This document shows positions 48,201-61,900 of a stretch of DNA of 64,000 nucleotides, piece after piece (position 1 is the stretch's first letter; each line of letters opens with the position of its first letter). A model generated the notes under the pieces. It did not search any database, was not told the DNA's origin, and saw only the letters and a list, made by a program, of their open reading frames with translations. The stretch is from Apostichopus japonicus (Eukaryota > Echinodermata > Holothuroidea > Aspidochirotida > Stichopodidae), in the NCBI RefSeq assembly GCF_037975245.1, contig NC_092579.1, forward strand, positions 12,696,678 to 12,760,677. The letters run 5' to 3'. The position numbers and the translations under genes were made by a program.

Positions 48201-48399
48201 CCATACAGTGGCGCGATGGCTTGGCGCACTGTACGAGCTGATGATCGAGACTCTCTTTTGCATCCGTGGTTCGAACCCCGGTGGTGACGTCTTTTGAGGA
48301 TCTTTTACAGCAAGTGCCTACACGGGGAGCTGTAAGTATTAGTTAATCCACCTAATATCTCAGTCCATACAGTGGCGCGATGGCTTGGCGCACTGTACG
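39251..48399 (+). repeat. 4537 bp tandem duplication inside the array, two copies
   Basis: Every marker compared recurs at 4537 bp: GTACGGGCTG (39321, 43858), GTAGCGCTGG (39451, 43988), damaged box B GGTTCTTACC (40001, 44538), CACGTGGGGC (42811, 47348) and TTTTGAGGATC (about 43755, 48292). The first mismatches bounding the match are 39250/43787 on the left and 43863/48400 on the right, so the block is 2.02 units long. I saw no difference between the copies in the markers checked, which implies a very recent event or an assembly duplication. Confidence 0.88.
39451..39470 (+). repeat. monomer with damaged box A (also at 43988)
   Basis: GTAGCGCTGGCTTGG replaces GTGGCGCGATGGCTTGG, with a two-base loss and a substitution, so the GCGC D-arm and box A spacing are altered. 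Nearby changes AGTACATAC, GGAGCACTG and TGTGCGAG are found in the same unit. The unit is present twice through the 4537 bp duplication. Confidence 0.7.
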
Positions 48400-51300
48400 A
48401 GCTGATGATCGAGACTCTCTTTTGCATCCGTGGTTCGAACCCCGGTGGTGACGTCTTTTGCCGATCTTTTACAGCAAGTGCCTACACGGGGAGCTGTAAG
48501 TATTAGTTAATCCACCTAATATCTCAGTCCATACAGTGGCGCGATGGCTTGGCGCACTGTACGAGCTGATGATCGAGACTCTATTTTTCATCCGTGGTTC
48601 GAACCCCGGTGATGACGTCTTTTACAGCAAGTGCCTACACGGGGAGCTGTAAGTATTAGTTAATCCACCTAATATCTCAGTCCATAAAGTGGCGCGATGG
48701 CTTGGCGCACTGTACGAGCTGATGATCGAGACTCTCTTTTGCATCCGTGGTTCGAACCCCGGTGGTGACGTCTTTTGCCGATCTTTTACAGCAAGTGCCT
48801 ACACGGGGAGCTGTAAGTATTAGTTAATCCACCTAATATCTCAGTCCATACAGTGGCGCGGTGGCTGGGCGCACTGTACGAGCTGATGATCGAGACTCTC
48901 TTTTGCATCCGTGGTTCGAACCCCGTTGGTGACGTCTTTTGCCGATCTTTTACAGCAAGTGCCTACACGGGGAGCTGTAAGTATTAGTTAATCCACCTAA
49001 TATCTCAGTCCATACAGTGGCGCGATGGCTTGGCGCACTGTACGAGCTGATGATCGAGACTCTCTTTTGCATCCGTGGTTCGAACCCCGGTGGTGACGTC
49101 TTTTGCCGATCTTTTACAGCAAGTGCCTACACGGGGAGCTGTAAGTATTAGTTAATCCACCTAATATCTCAGTCCATACAGTGGCGCGATGGCTTGGCGC
49201 ACTGTACGAGCTGATGATCGAGACTCTCTTTTGCATCCGTGGTTCGAACCCCGTTGATGACGTCTTTTGCCGATCTTTTACAGCAAGTGCCTACACGGGG
49301 AGCTGTAAGTATTAGTTAATCCACCTAATATCTCAGTCCATACAGTGGCGCGATGGCTTGGCGCACTGTACGAGCTGATGATCGAGACTATCTTTTGCAT
49401 CCGTGGTTCGAACCCCGGTGATGACGTCTTTTGCCGATCTTTTACAGCAAGTGCCTACACGGGGAGCTGTAAGTATTAGTTAATCCACCAAACATCTCAG
49501 TCCATACAGTGCCGCGATGGCTTGGCGCACTGTACGAGCTGATGATCGAGACTCTCTTTTGCATCCGTGGTTCGAAACATCGGTGGTGACGTCTTTTGCC
49601 GATTTTTTACAGCAAGTGCCTACACGGGGAGCTGTAAGTATTAGTTAATCCACCTAATATCTCAGTCCATACAGTGGCGCGATGGCTTGGCGCACTGTAC
49701 GACCTGATGATCAAGACTCTCTTTTGCATCCGTGGTTCGAACCCCGGTGATGACGTCTTTTACAGCAAGTGCCTACACGGGGAGCTGTAAGTAATAGTTA
49801 ATCCACCTAATATCTCAGTCCATACAGTGGCGCGATGGCTTGGCGCACTGTACGAGCTGATGATCGAGACTCTCTTTTGCATTCGTGGTTCGAACCCCGT
49901 TGGTGACGTCTTTTGCCGATCTTTTACAGCAAGTGCCTACACGGGGAGCTGTAAGTATTAGTTAATCCACCTAATATCTCAGTCCATACAGTGGCGCGAT
50001 GGCTTGGCGCACTGTACGAGCTGATGATCGAGACTCTCTTTTGCATCCGTGGTTCGAACCCCGGTGATGACGTCTTTTACAGCAAGTGCCTACACGGGGA
50101 GCTGTAAGTATTAGTTAATCCACCTAATATCTCAGTCCATACAGTGGCGCGATGGCTTGGCGCACTGTACGAGCTGATGATCGAAACTTTCTTTTACAAC
50201 CGTGGTTCGAACCCCGATGATGACGTCTTTTGCCGTTTTTTACAGCAAGTGCCTACACGGGGAGCTGTAAGTATTAGTTAATCCACCTAAAATCTCAGTC
50301 CATACAGTGGCGCGATGGCTTGGCGCACTGTACGAGCTGATGATCGAGACTCTCTTTTGCATCCGTGGTTCGAACCCCGGTGGTGACGTCTTTTGCCGAT
50401 CTTTTACAGCAAGTGCCTACACGGGGAGCTGTAAGTATTAGTTAATCCACCAAACATCTCAGTCCATACAGTGGCGCGATGGCTTGGCGCACTGTACGAG
50501 CTGATGATCGAGACTCCCTTTTGCATCCGTGGTTCGAAACATCGGTGGTGACGTCTTTTGCCGATCTTTTACAGCAAGTGCCTACACGGGGAGCTGTAAG
50601 TATTAGTTAATCCACCTAATATCTCAGTCCATACAGTGGCGCGATGGCTTGGCGCACTGTACGAGCTGATGATCGAGACTCTCTTTTGCATCCGTGGTTC
50701 GAACCCCGGTGATGACGTCTTTTACAGCAAGTGCCTACACGGGGAGCTGTAAGTATTAGTAAATCCACCTAATAACTCAGTCCATACAGTGGCGCGATGG
50801 CTTGGCGCACTTTACGAGCTGATGATCGAAACTTTCTTTTGCAACCGTGGTTCGAACCCCGATGATGACGTCTTTTGCCGTTTTTTACAGCAAGTGCCTA
50901 CACGGGGAGCTGTAAGTATTAGTTAATCCACCTAAAATCTCAGTCCATACAGTGGCGCGATGGCTTGGCGCACTGTACGAGCTGATGATCGAGACTCTCT
51001 TTTGCATCCGTGGTTCGAACCCCGGTGGTGACGTCTTTTGCCGATCTTTTACAGCAAGTGCCTACACGGGGAGCTGTAAGTATTAGTTAATCCACTAAAC
51101 ATCTCAGTCCATACAGTGGCGCGATGGCTTGGCGCACTGTACGAGCTGATGATCGAGACTCCCTTTTGCATCCGTGGTTCGAAACATCGGTGGTGACGTC
51201 TTTTGCCGATCTTTTACAGCAAGTGCCTACACGGGGAGCTGTAAGTATTAGTTAATCCAGCTAATATCTCAGTCCATACAGTGGCGCGATGGCTTGGCGC

Positions 51301-53726
51301 ACTGTACGAGCTGATGATCGAGACTCTCTTTTGCATCCGTGGTTCGAACCCCGGTGGTGACGTCTTTTGAGGATCTTTTACAGCAAGTGCCTACACGGGG
51401 AGCTGTAAGTATTAGTTAATCCACCTAATATCTCAGTCCATACAGTGGCGCGATGGCTTGGCGCACTGTACGAGCTGATGATCGAGACTCTCTTTTGCAT
51501 CCGTGGTTCGAACCCCGGTGGTGACGTCTTTTGCCGATCTTTTACAGCAAGTGCCTACACGGGGAGCTGTAAGTATTAGTTAATCCACCTAATATCTCAG
51601 TCCATACAGTGGCGCGATGGCTTGGCGCACTGTACGAGCTGATGATCGAGACTCTATTTTTCATCCGTGGTTCGAACCCCGGTGATGACGTCTTTTACAG
51701 CAAGTGCCTACACGGGGAGCTGTAAGTATTAGTTAATCCACCTAATATCTCAGTCCATAAAGTGGCGCGATGGCTTGGCGCACTGTACGAGCTGATGATC
51801 GAGACTCTCTTTTGCATCCGTGGTTCGAACCCCGGTGGTGACGTCTTTTGCCGATCTTTTACAGCAAGTGCCTACACGGGGAGCTGTAAGTATTAGTTAA
51901 TCCACCTAATATCTCAGTCCATACAGTGGCGCGGTGGCTGGGCGCACTGTACGAGCTGATGATCGAGACTCTCTTTTGCATCCGTGGTTCGAACCCCGTT
52001 GGTGACGTCTTTTGCCGATCTTTTACAGCAAGTGCCTACACGGGGAGCTGTAAGTATTAGTTAATCCACCTAATATCTCAGTCCATACAGTGGCGCGATG
52101 GCTTGGCGCACTGTACGAGCTGATGATCGAGACTCTCTTTTGCATCCGTGGTTCGAACCCCGGTGGTGACGTCTTTTGCCGATCTTTTACAGCAAGTGCC
52201 TACACGGGGAGCTGTAAGTATTAGTTAATCCACCTAATATCTCAGTCCATACAGTGGCGCGATGGCTTGGCGCACTGTACGAGCTGATGATCGAGACTCT
52301 CTTTTGCATCCGTGGTTCGAACCCCGTTGATGACGTCTTTTGCCGATCTTTTACAGCAAGTGCCTACACGGGGAGCTGTAAGTATTAGTTAATCCACCTA
52401 ATATCTCAGTCCATACAGTGGCGCGATGGCTTGGCGCACTGTACGAGCTGATGATCGAGACTATCTTTTGCATCCGTGGTTCGAACCCCGGTGATGACGT
52501 CTTTTGCCGATCTTTTACAGCAAGTGCCTACACGGGGAGCTGTAAGTATTAGTTAATCCACCAAACATCTCAGTCCATACAGTGCCGCGATGGCTTGGCG
52601 CACTGTACGAGCTGATGATCGAGACTCTCTTTTGCATCCGTGGTTCGAAACATCGGTGGTGACGTCTTTTGCCGATTTTTTACAGCAAGTGCCTACACGG
52701 GGAGCTGTAAGTATTAGTTAATCCACCTAATATCTCAGTCCATACAGTGGCGCGATGGCTTGGCGCACTGTACGACCTGATGATCAAGACTCTCTTTTGC
52801 ATCCGTGGTTCGAACCCCGGTGATGACGTCTTTTACAGCAAGTGCCTACACGGGGAGCTGTAAGTAATAGTTAATCCACCTAATATCTCAGTCCATACAG
52901 TGGCGCGATGGCTTGGCGCACTGTACGAGCTGATGATCGAGACTCTCTTTTGCATTCGTGGTTCGAACCCCGTTGGTGACGTCTTTTGCCGATCTTTTAC
53001 AGCAAGTGCCTACACGGGGAGCTGTAAGTATTAGTTAATCCACCTAATATCTCAGTCCATACAGTGGCGCGATGGCTTGGCGCACTGTACGAGCTGATGA
53101 TCGAGACTCTCTTTTGCATCCGTGGTTCGAACCCCGGTGATGACGTCTTTTACAGCAAGTGCCTACACGGGGAGCTGTAAGTATTAGTTAATCCACCTAA
53201 TATCTCAGTCCATACAGTGGCGCGATGGCTTGGCGCACTGTACGAGCTGATGATCGAAACTTTCTTTTACAACCGTGGTTCGAACCCCGATGATGACGTC
53301 TTTTGCCGTTTTTTACAGCAAGTGCCTACACGGGGAGCTGTAAGTATTAGTTAATCCACCTAAAATCTCAGTCCATACAGTGGCGCGATGGCTTGGCGCA
53401 CTGTACGAGCTGATGATCGAGACTCTCTTTTGCATCCGTGGTTCGAACCCCGGTGGTGACGTCTTTTGCCGATCTTTTACAGCAAGTGCCTACACGGGGA
53501 GCTGTAAGTATTAGTTAATCCACCAAACATCTCAGTCCATACAGTGGCGCGATGGCTTGGCGCACTGTACGAGCTGATGATCGAGACTCCCTTTTGCATC
53601 CGTGGTTCGAAACATCGGTGGTGACGTCTTTTGCCGATCTTTTACAGCAAGTGCCTACACGGGGAGCTGTAAGTATTAGTTAATCCACCTAATATCTCAG
53701 TCCATACAGTGGCGCGATGGCTTGGC
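47512..53726 (+). repeat. 3073 bp tandem duplication, two copies, overlapping the 4537 bp block
   Basis: CTATTTTTCATCC (48581, 51654), TCCATAAAG (48681, 51754), GTGGCTGGGC (48861, 51934), GTGCCGCGATGG (49509, 52582), GACCTGATGATC (49701, 52774) and CTTTTACAACC (50191, 53264) all recur at 3073 bp. Limits are set by mismatches 47511/50584 on the left and 50654/53727 on the right. No internal differences were seen at the markers used. Its left 888 bp is also the right end of the 4537 bp block, so that segment is present three times (42975, 47512, 50585). Confidence 0.87.
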
Positions 53727-55920
53727 TCACTGTACGAGCTGATGATCAAGACTCTCTTTTGCATCCGTGGTTCGAACCCCGGTGATGACGTCTTTTACAG
53801 CAAGTACCTACACGGGGAGCTGTAAGTAATAGTTAATCCACCTAATATCTCAGTCCATACAGTGGCGCGATGGCTTGGCGCACTGTACGAGCTGATGATC
53901 GAGACTCTCTTTTGCATCCGTGGTTCGAACCCCGTTGGTGACGTCTTTTGCCGATCTTTTACAGCAAGTGCCTACACGGGGAGCTGTAAGTATTAGTTAA
54001 TCCACCTAATATCTCAGTACATACAGTGGCGCGATGGCTTGGCGCACTGTACGAGCTGATGATCGAGACTCTCTTTTGCATCCGTGGTTGGAACCCCGTT
54101 GATGACGTCTTTTGCCGATCTTTTACAGCAAGTGCCTACACGGGGAGCTGTAAGTATTAGTTAATCCACCTAATATCTCAGTCCATACAGTGGCGCGATG
54201 GCTTGGCGCACTGTACGAGCTGATGATCGAGACTATCTTTTGCATCCGTGGTTCGAACCCCGGTGATGACGTCTTTTGCCGATCTTTTACAGCAAGTGCC
54301 TACACGGGGAGCTGTAAGTATTAGTTAATCCACCTAATATCTCAGTCCATACAGTGGCGCGATGGCTTGGCGCACTGTACGACCTGATGATCAAGACTCT
54401 CTTTTGCATCCGTGGTTCGAACCCCGGTGATGACGTCTTTTACAGCAAGTGCCTACACGGGGAGCTGTAAGTAATAGTTAATCCACCTAATATCTCAGTC
54501 CATACAGTGGCGCGATGGCTTGGCGCACTGTACGAGCTGATGATCGAGACTCTCTTTTGCATTCGTGGTTCGAACCCCGTTGGTGACGTCTTTTGCCGAT
54601 CTTTTACAGCAAGTGCCTACACGGGGAGCTGTAAGTATTAGTTAATCCACCTAATATCTCAGTCCATACAGTGGCGCGATGGCTTGGCGCACTGTACGAG
54701 CTGATGATCGAGACTCTCTTTTGCATCCGTGGTTCGAACCCCGGTGATGACGTCTTTTACAGCAAGTGCCTACACGGGGAGCTGTAAGTATTAGTTAATC
54801 CACCTAATATCTCAGTCCATACAGTGGCGCGATGGCTTGGCGCACTGTACGAGCTGATGATCGAAACTTTCTTTTGCAACCGTGGTTCGAACCCCGATGA
54901 TGACGTCTTTTGCCGTTTTTTACAGCAAGTGCCTACACGGGGAGCTGTAAGTATTAGTTAATCCACCTAAAATCTCAGTCCATACAGTGGCGCGATGGCT
55001 TGGCGCACTGTACGAGCTGATGATCGAGACTCTCTTTTGCATCCGTGGTTCGAACCCCGGTGGTGACGTCTTTTGCCGATCTTTTACAGCAAGTGCCTAC
55101 ACGGGGAGCTGTAAGTATTAGTTAATCCACCAAACATCTCAGTCCATACAGTGGCGCGATGGCTTGGCGCACTGTACGAGCTGATGATCGAGACTCCCTT
55201 TTGCATCCGTGGTTCGAAACATCGGTGGTGACGTCTTTTGCCGATCTTTTACAGCAAGTGCCTACACGGGGAGCTGTAAGTATTAGTTAATCCACCTAAT
55301 ATCTCAGTCCATACAGTGGCGCGATGGCTTGGCGCACTGTACGAGCTGATGATCGAGACTCTCTTTTGCATCCGTGGTTCGAACCCCGGTGATGACGTCT
55401 TTTACAGCAAGTACCTACACGGGGAGCTGTAAGTAATAGTTAATCCACCTAATATCTCAGTCCATACAGTGGCGCGATGGCTTGGCGCACTGTACGAGCT
55501 GATGATCGAGACTCTCTTTTGCATCCGTGGTTCGAACCCCGGTGGTGACGTCTTTTGCCGATCTTTTACAGCAAGTGCCTACACGGGGAGCTGTAAGTAT
55601 TAGTTAATCCACCTAATATCTCAGTCCATACAGTGGCGCGATGGCTTGTCGCACTGTACGAGCTGATGATCGAGACTCTCTTTTGCATCCGTGGTTGGAA
55701 CCCCGTTGATGACGTCTTTTGCCGATCTTTTACAGCAAGTGCCTACACGGGGAGCTGTAAGTATTAGTTAATCCACCTAATATCTCAGTCCATACAGTGG
55801 CGCGATGGCTTGGCGCACTGTACGAGCTGATGATCGAGACTCTCTTTTGCATCCGTGGTTCGAACCCCGGTGATGACGTCTTTTGCCGATCTTTTACAGC
55901 AAGTGCCTACACGGGGAGCT
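52690..55920 (+). repeat. 1607 bp repeat, two diverged copies
   Basis: GACCTGATGATC (52774, 54381), the CTTTTACAACC/CTTTTGCAACC unit (53264, 54871) and GTGGTTGGAACC (54084, 55691) are 1607 bp apart. At least six differences separate the copies, including GGCTCAC at 53727, GTTGGTG against GGTGGTG near 53933/55540, AGTACATAC near 54018, and TTGTCGC near 55648. It is thus older than the 3073 bp event. Confidence 0.75.
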
Positions 55921-58900
55921 GTAAGTATTAGTTAATCCACCAAACATCTCAGTCCATACAGTGCCGCGATGGCTTGGCGCACTGTACGAGCTGATGATCG
56001 AGACTCTCATTTGCATCCGTGGTTCGAAACATCGGTGGTGACGTCTTTTGCCGATCTTTTACAGCAAGTGCCTACACGGGGAGCTGTAAGTATTAGTTAA
56101 TCCACCTAATATCTCAGTCCATACAGTGGCGCGATGGCTTGGCGCACTGTACGAGCTGATGATCGAGACTCTCTTTTGCATCCGTGGTTCGAACCCCGGT
56201 GATGACGTCTTTTACAGCAAGTGCCTACACGGGGAGCTGTAAGTATTAGTTAATCCACCTAATATCTCAGTCCATACAGTGGCGCGATGGCTTGGCGCAC
56301 TGTACGAGCTGATGATCGAAACTTTCTTTTGCAACCGTGGTTCGAACCCCGATGATGACGTCTTTTGCCGTTTTTTACAGCAAGTGCCTACACGGGGAGC
56401 TGTAAGTATTAGTTAATCCACCTAAAATCTCAGTCCATACAGTGGCGCGATGGCTTGGCGCACTGTACGAGCTGATGATCGAGACTCTCTTTTGCATCCG
56501 TGGTTCGAACCCCGGTGGTGACGTCTTTTGCCGATCTTTTACAGCAAGTGCCTACACGGGGAGCTGTAAGTATTAGTTAATCCACTAAACATCTCAGTCC
56601 ATACAGTGGCGCGATGGCTTGGCGCACTGTACGAGCTGATGATCGAGACTCCCTTTTGCATCCGTGGTTCGAAACATCGGTGGTGACGTATTTTGCCGAT
56701 CTTTTACAGCAAGTGCCTACACGGGGAGCTGTAAGTATTAGTTAATCCACCTAATATCTCAGTCCATACAGTGGCGCGATGGCTTGGCTCACTGTACGAG
56801 CTGATGATCAAGACTCTCTTTTGCATCCGTGGTTCGAACCCCGGTGATGACGTCTTTTACAGCAAGTACCTACACGGGGAGCTGTAATTAATAGTTAATC
56901 CACCTAATATCTCAGTCCATACAGTGGCGCGATGGCTTGGCGCACTGTACGAGCTGATGATCGAGACTCTCTTTTGCATCCGTGGTTCGAACCCCGGTGG
57001 TGACGTCTTTTGCCGATCTTTTACAGCAAGTGCCTACACGGGGAGCTGTAAGTATTAGTTAATCCACCTAATATCTCAGTCCATACAGTGGCGCGATGGC
57101 TTGGCGCACTGTACGAGCTGATGATCGAGACTCTCTTTTGCATCCGTGGTTCGAACCCCGGTGGTGACGTCTTTTGCCGATCTTTTACAGCAAGTGCCTC
57201 CACGGGGAGCTGTAAGTATTAGTTAATCCACCTAATATCTCAGTCCATACAGTGGCGCGATGGCTTGGCGCACTGTACGAGCTGATGATCGAGACTCTCT
57301 TTTGCATCCGTGGTTCGAACCCCGGTGGTGACGTCTTTTGCCGATCTTTTACAGCAAGTGCCTACACGGGGAGCTGTAAGTATTAGTTAATCCACCTAAT
57401 ATCTCAGTCCATACAGTGGCGCGATGGCTTGGCGCACTGTACGAGCTGATGATCGAGACTCTCTTTTGCATCCGTGGTTCGAACCCCGGTGATGACGTCT
57501 TTTACAGCAAGTGCCTACACGGGGAGCTGTAAGTATTAGTTAATCCACCTAATATCTCAGTCCATACAGTGGCGCGATGGCTTGGCGCACTGTACGAGCT
57601 GATGATCGAGACTCTCTTTTGCATCCGTGGTTCGAACCCCGGTGGTGACGTCTTTTGCCGATCTTTTACAGCAAGTGCCTACACGGGGAGCTGTAAGTAT
57701 TAGTTAATCCACCTAATATCTCAGTCCATACAGTGGCGCGGTGGCTTGGCGCACTGTACGAGCTGATGATCGAGACTCTCTTTTGCATCCGTGGTTCGAA
57801 CCCCGTTGGTGACGTCTTTTGCCGATCTTTTACAGCAAGTGCCTACACGGGGAGCTGTAAGTATTAGTTAATCCACCTAATATCTCAGTCCATACAGTGG
57901 CGCGATGGCTTGGCGCACTGTACGAGCTGATGATCGAGACTCTCTTTTGCATTCGTGGTTCGAAAGCCCGGTGGTGACGTCTTTTGCCGATCTTTTACAG
58001 CAAGTGCCTACACGGGGAGCTGTAAGTATTAGTTAATCCACCTAATATCTCAGTCCATACAGTGGCGCGATGGCTTGGCGCACTGTACGAGTTGATGATC
58101 GAGACTCTCTTTTGCATCCGTGGTTCGAACCCCGGTGATGACGTCTTTTACAGCAAGTGCCTACACGGGGAGCTGTAAGTATTAGTTAATCCACCTAATA
58201 TCTCAGTCCATACAGTAGCGCGATGGCTTGGCGCACTGTACGAGCTGATGATCGAGACTCTCTTTTGCATCCGTGGTTCGAACCCCGGTGGTGACGTCTT
58301 TTGCCGATCTTTTACAGCAAGTGCCTACACGGGGAGCTGTAATTATTAGTTAATCCACCAAACATCTCAGTCCATACAGTGGCGCGATGGCTTGGCGCAC
58401 TGTACGAGCTGATGATCGAGACTCCCTTTTGCATCCGTGGTTCGATACATCAGTGGTGACATCTTTTGCCGATCTTTTACAGCAAGTGCCTACACGGGGA
58501 GCTGTAAGTATTAGTTAATCCACCTAATATCTCAGTCCATACAGTGGCGCGATGGCTTGGCGCACTGTACGAGCTGATGATCAAGACTCTCTTTTGCATC
58601 CGTGGTTCGAACCCCGGTGATGACGTCTTTTACAGCAAGTGCCTACACGGGGAGCTGTAAGTATTAGTTAATCCACCTAATATCTCAGTCCATACAGTGG
58701 CGCGATGGCTTGGCGCACTGTACGAGCTGATGATCGAGACTCTCTTTTGCATCCGTGGTTCGAACCCCGTTGGTGACGTCTTTTGCCGATCTTTTACAGC
58801 AAGTGCCTACACGGGGAGCTGTAAGTATTAGTTAATCCACCTAATATCTCAGTCCATACAGTGGCGCGATGGCTTGGCGCACTGTACGAGCTGATGATCG

Positions 58901-61900
58901 AGACTCTCTTTTGCATCCGTGGTTCGAACCCCGGTGGTGACGTCTTTTGCCGATCTTTTACAGCAAGTGCCTACACGGGGAGCTGTAAGTATTAGTTAAT
59001 CCACCTAATATCTCAGTCCATACAGTGGCGCGATGGCTTGGCGCACTGTACGAGCTGATGATCGAGACTCTCTTTTGCATCCGTGGTTCGAACCCCGGTG
59101 GTGACGTCTTTTGCCGATCTTTTACAGCAAGTGCCTACACGGGGAGATGTAAGTATTAGTTAATCCACCTAATATCTCAGTCCATCGGTGGTGACGTCTT
59201 TTGCCGATCTTTTACAGCAAGTGCCTACACGGGGAGCTGTAAGTATTAGTTAATCCACCTAATATCTCAGTCCATACAGTGGCGCGATGGCTTGGCGCAC
59301 TGTACGAGCTGATGATCAAGACTCTCTTTTGCATCCGTGGTTCGAACCCCGGTGATGACGTCTTTTACAGCAAGTGCCTACACGGGGAGCTGTAAGTAAT
59401 AGTTAATCCACCTAATATCTCAGTCCATACAGTGGCGCGATGGCTTGGCGCACTGTACGAGCTGATGATCGAGACTCTCTTTTGCATCCGTGGTTCGAAC
59501 CCCGTTGGTGACGTCTTTTGCCGATCTTTTACAGCAAGTGCCTACACGGGGAGCTGTAAGTATTAGTTAATCCACCTAATATCTCAGTCCATACAGTGGC
59601 GCGATGGCTTGGCGCACTGTACGATCTGATGATCGAGACTCTCTTTTGCATCCGTGGTTCGAACCCCGGTGGTGACGTCTTTTGCCGATCTTTTACAGCA
59701 AGAGCCTACACGGGGAGCTGTAAGTATTAGTTAATCCACCTAATATCTCAGTCCATACAGTGGCGAGATGGCTTGGCGCACTGTACGAGCTGATGATCGA
59801 GACTCTCTTTTGCATCCGTGGTTCGAACCCCGGTGGTGACGTCTTTTGCCGATCTTTTACAGCAAGTGCCTACACGGGGAGCTGTAAGTATTAGTTAATC
59901 CACCTAATATCTCAGTCCATACAGTGGCGCGATGGCTTGGCGCACTGTACGAGCTGATGATCGAGACTCTCTTTTGCATCCGTGGTTCGAACCCCGTTGG
60001 TGACGTCTTTTGCCGATCTTTTACAGCAAGTGCCTACACGGGGAGCTGTAAGTATTAGTTAATCCACCTAATATCTCAGTCCATACAGTGGCGCGATGGC
60101 TTGGCGCACTGTACGAGCTGATGATCGAGACTCTCTTTTGCATCCGTGGTTCGAACCCCGGTGGTGACGTCTTTTGCCGATCTTTTACAGCAAGTGCCTA
60201 CACGGGGAGCTGTAAGTATTAGTTAATCCACCTAATATCTCAGTCCATACAGTGGCGCGATGGCTTGGCGCACTGTACGAGCTGATGATCGAGACTCTCT
60301 TTTGCATCCGTGGTTCGAACCCCGGTGATGACGTCTTTTGCCGATCTTTTACAGCAAGTGCCTACACGGGGAGCTGTAAGTATTAGTTAATCCACCTAAT
60401 ATCTCAGTCCATACAGTGGCGCGATGGCTTGGCGCACTGTACGAGCTGATGATCGAGACTATCTTTTGCATCCGTGGTTCGAACCCCGGTGATGACGTCT
60501 TTTGCCGATCTTTTACAGCAAGTGCCTACACGGGGAGCTGTAAGTATTAGTTAATCCACCTAATATCTCAGTCCATACAGTGGCGCGATGGCTTGGCGCA
60601 CTGTACGAGCTGATGATCGAGACTCTCTTTTGCATCCGTGGTTCGAACCCCGGTGGTGACGTCTTTTGCCGATCTTTTACAGCAAGTGCCTACACGGGGA
60701 GCTGTAAGTATTAGTTAATCCACCTAATATCTCAGTCCATACAGTGGCGCGATGGCTTGGCGCACTGTACGAGCTGATGATCGAGACTCTTTTTTGCATC
60801 CGTGGTTCGAACCCCGGTGATGACGTCTTTTACAGCAAGTGCCTACACGGGGAGCTGTAAGTATTAGTTAATCCACCTAATATCTCAGTCCATACAGTGG
60901 CGCGATGGCTTGGCGCACTGTACGAGCTGATGATCGAGACTCTCTTTTGCATCCGTGGTTCGAACCCCTGTGGTGACGTCTTTTGCCGATCTTTTACAGC
61001 AAGTGCCTACACGGGGAGCTGTAAGTATTAGTTAATCCACCTAATATCTCAGTCCATACAGTGGCGCGATGGCTTGGCGCACTGTACGAGCTGATGATCG
61101 AGACTCTCTTTTGCATCCGTTATTCGAACCCCGGTGATGACGTCTTTTACAGCAAGTGCCTACACGGGGAGCTGTAAGTATTAGTTAATCCACCTAATAT
61201 CTTAGTCCATACAGTGGCGCGATGGCTTGGCGCACTGTACGAGCTGATGATCGAGACTCTCTTTTGCATCCGTGGTTCGAACCCCGGTGGTGACGTCTTT
61301 TGCCGATCTTTTACAGCAAGTGCCTACACGGGGAGCTGTAAGTATTAGTTAATCCACCAAACATCTCAATCCATACAGTGGCGCGATGGCTTGGCGCACT
61401 GTACGAGCTGATGATCGAGACTCCCTTTTGCATCCGTGGTTCGAAACCCCGGTGGTGACGTCTTTTGCCGATCTTTTACAGCAAGTGCCTACACGGGGAG
61501 CTGTAAGTATTAGTTAATCCACCTAATATCTCAGTCCATACAGTGGCGCGATGGCTTGGCGCACTGTACGAGCTGATGATCGAGACTCTCTTTTGCATCC
61601 GTGGTTCGAACCCCGGTGATGAAGTCTTTTACAGCAAGTGCCTACACGGGGAGCTGTAAGTATTAGTTAATCCACCTAATATCTCAGTCCATACAGTGGC
61701 GCGATGGCTTGGCGCACTGTACGAGCTGATGATCGAGACTCTCTTTTGCATCCGTGGTTCGAACCCAGTTGGTGACGTCTTTTGCCGATCTTTTACAGCA
61801 AGTGCCTACACGGGGAGCTGTAAGTATTAGTTAATCCACCTAATATCTCAGTCCATACAGTGGCGCGATGGCTTGGCGCACTGTACGAGCTGATGATCAA

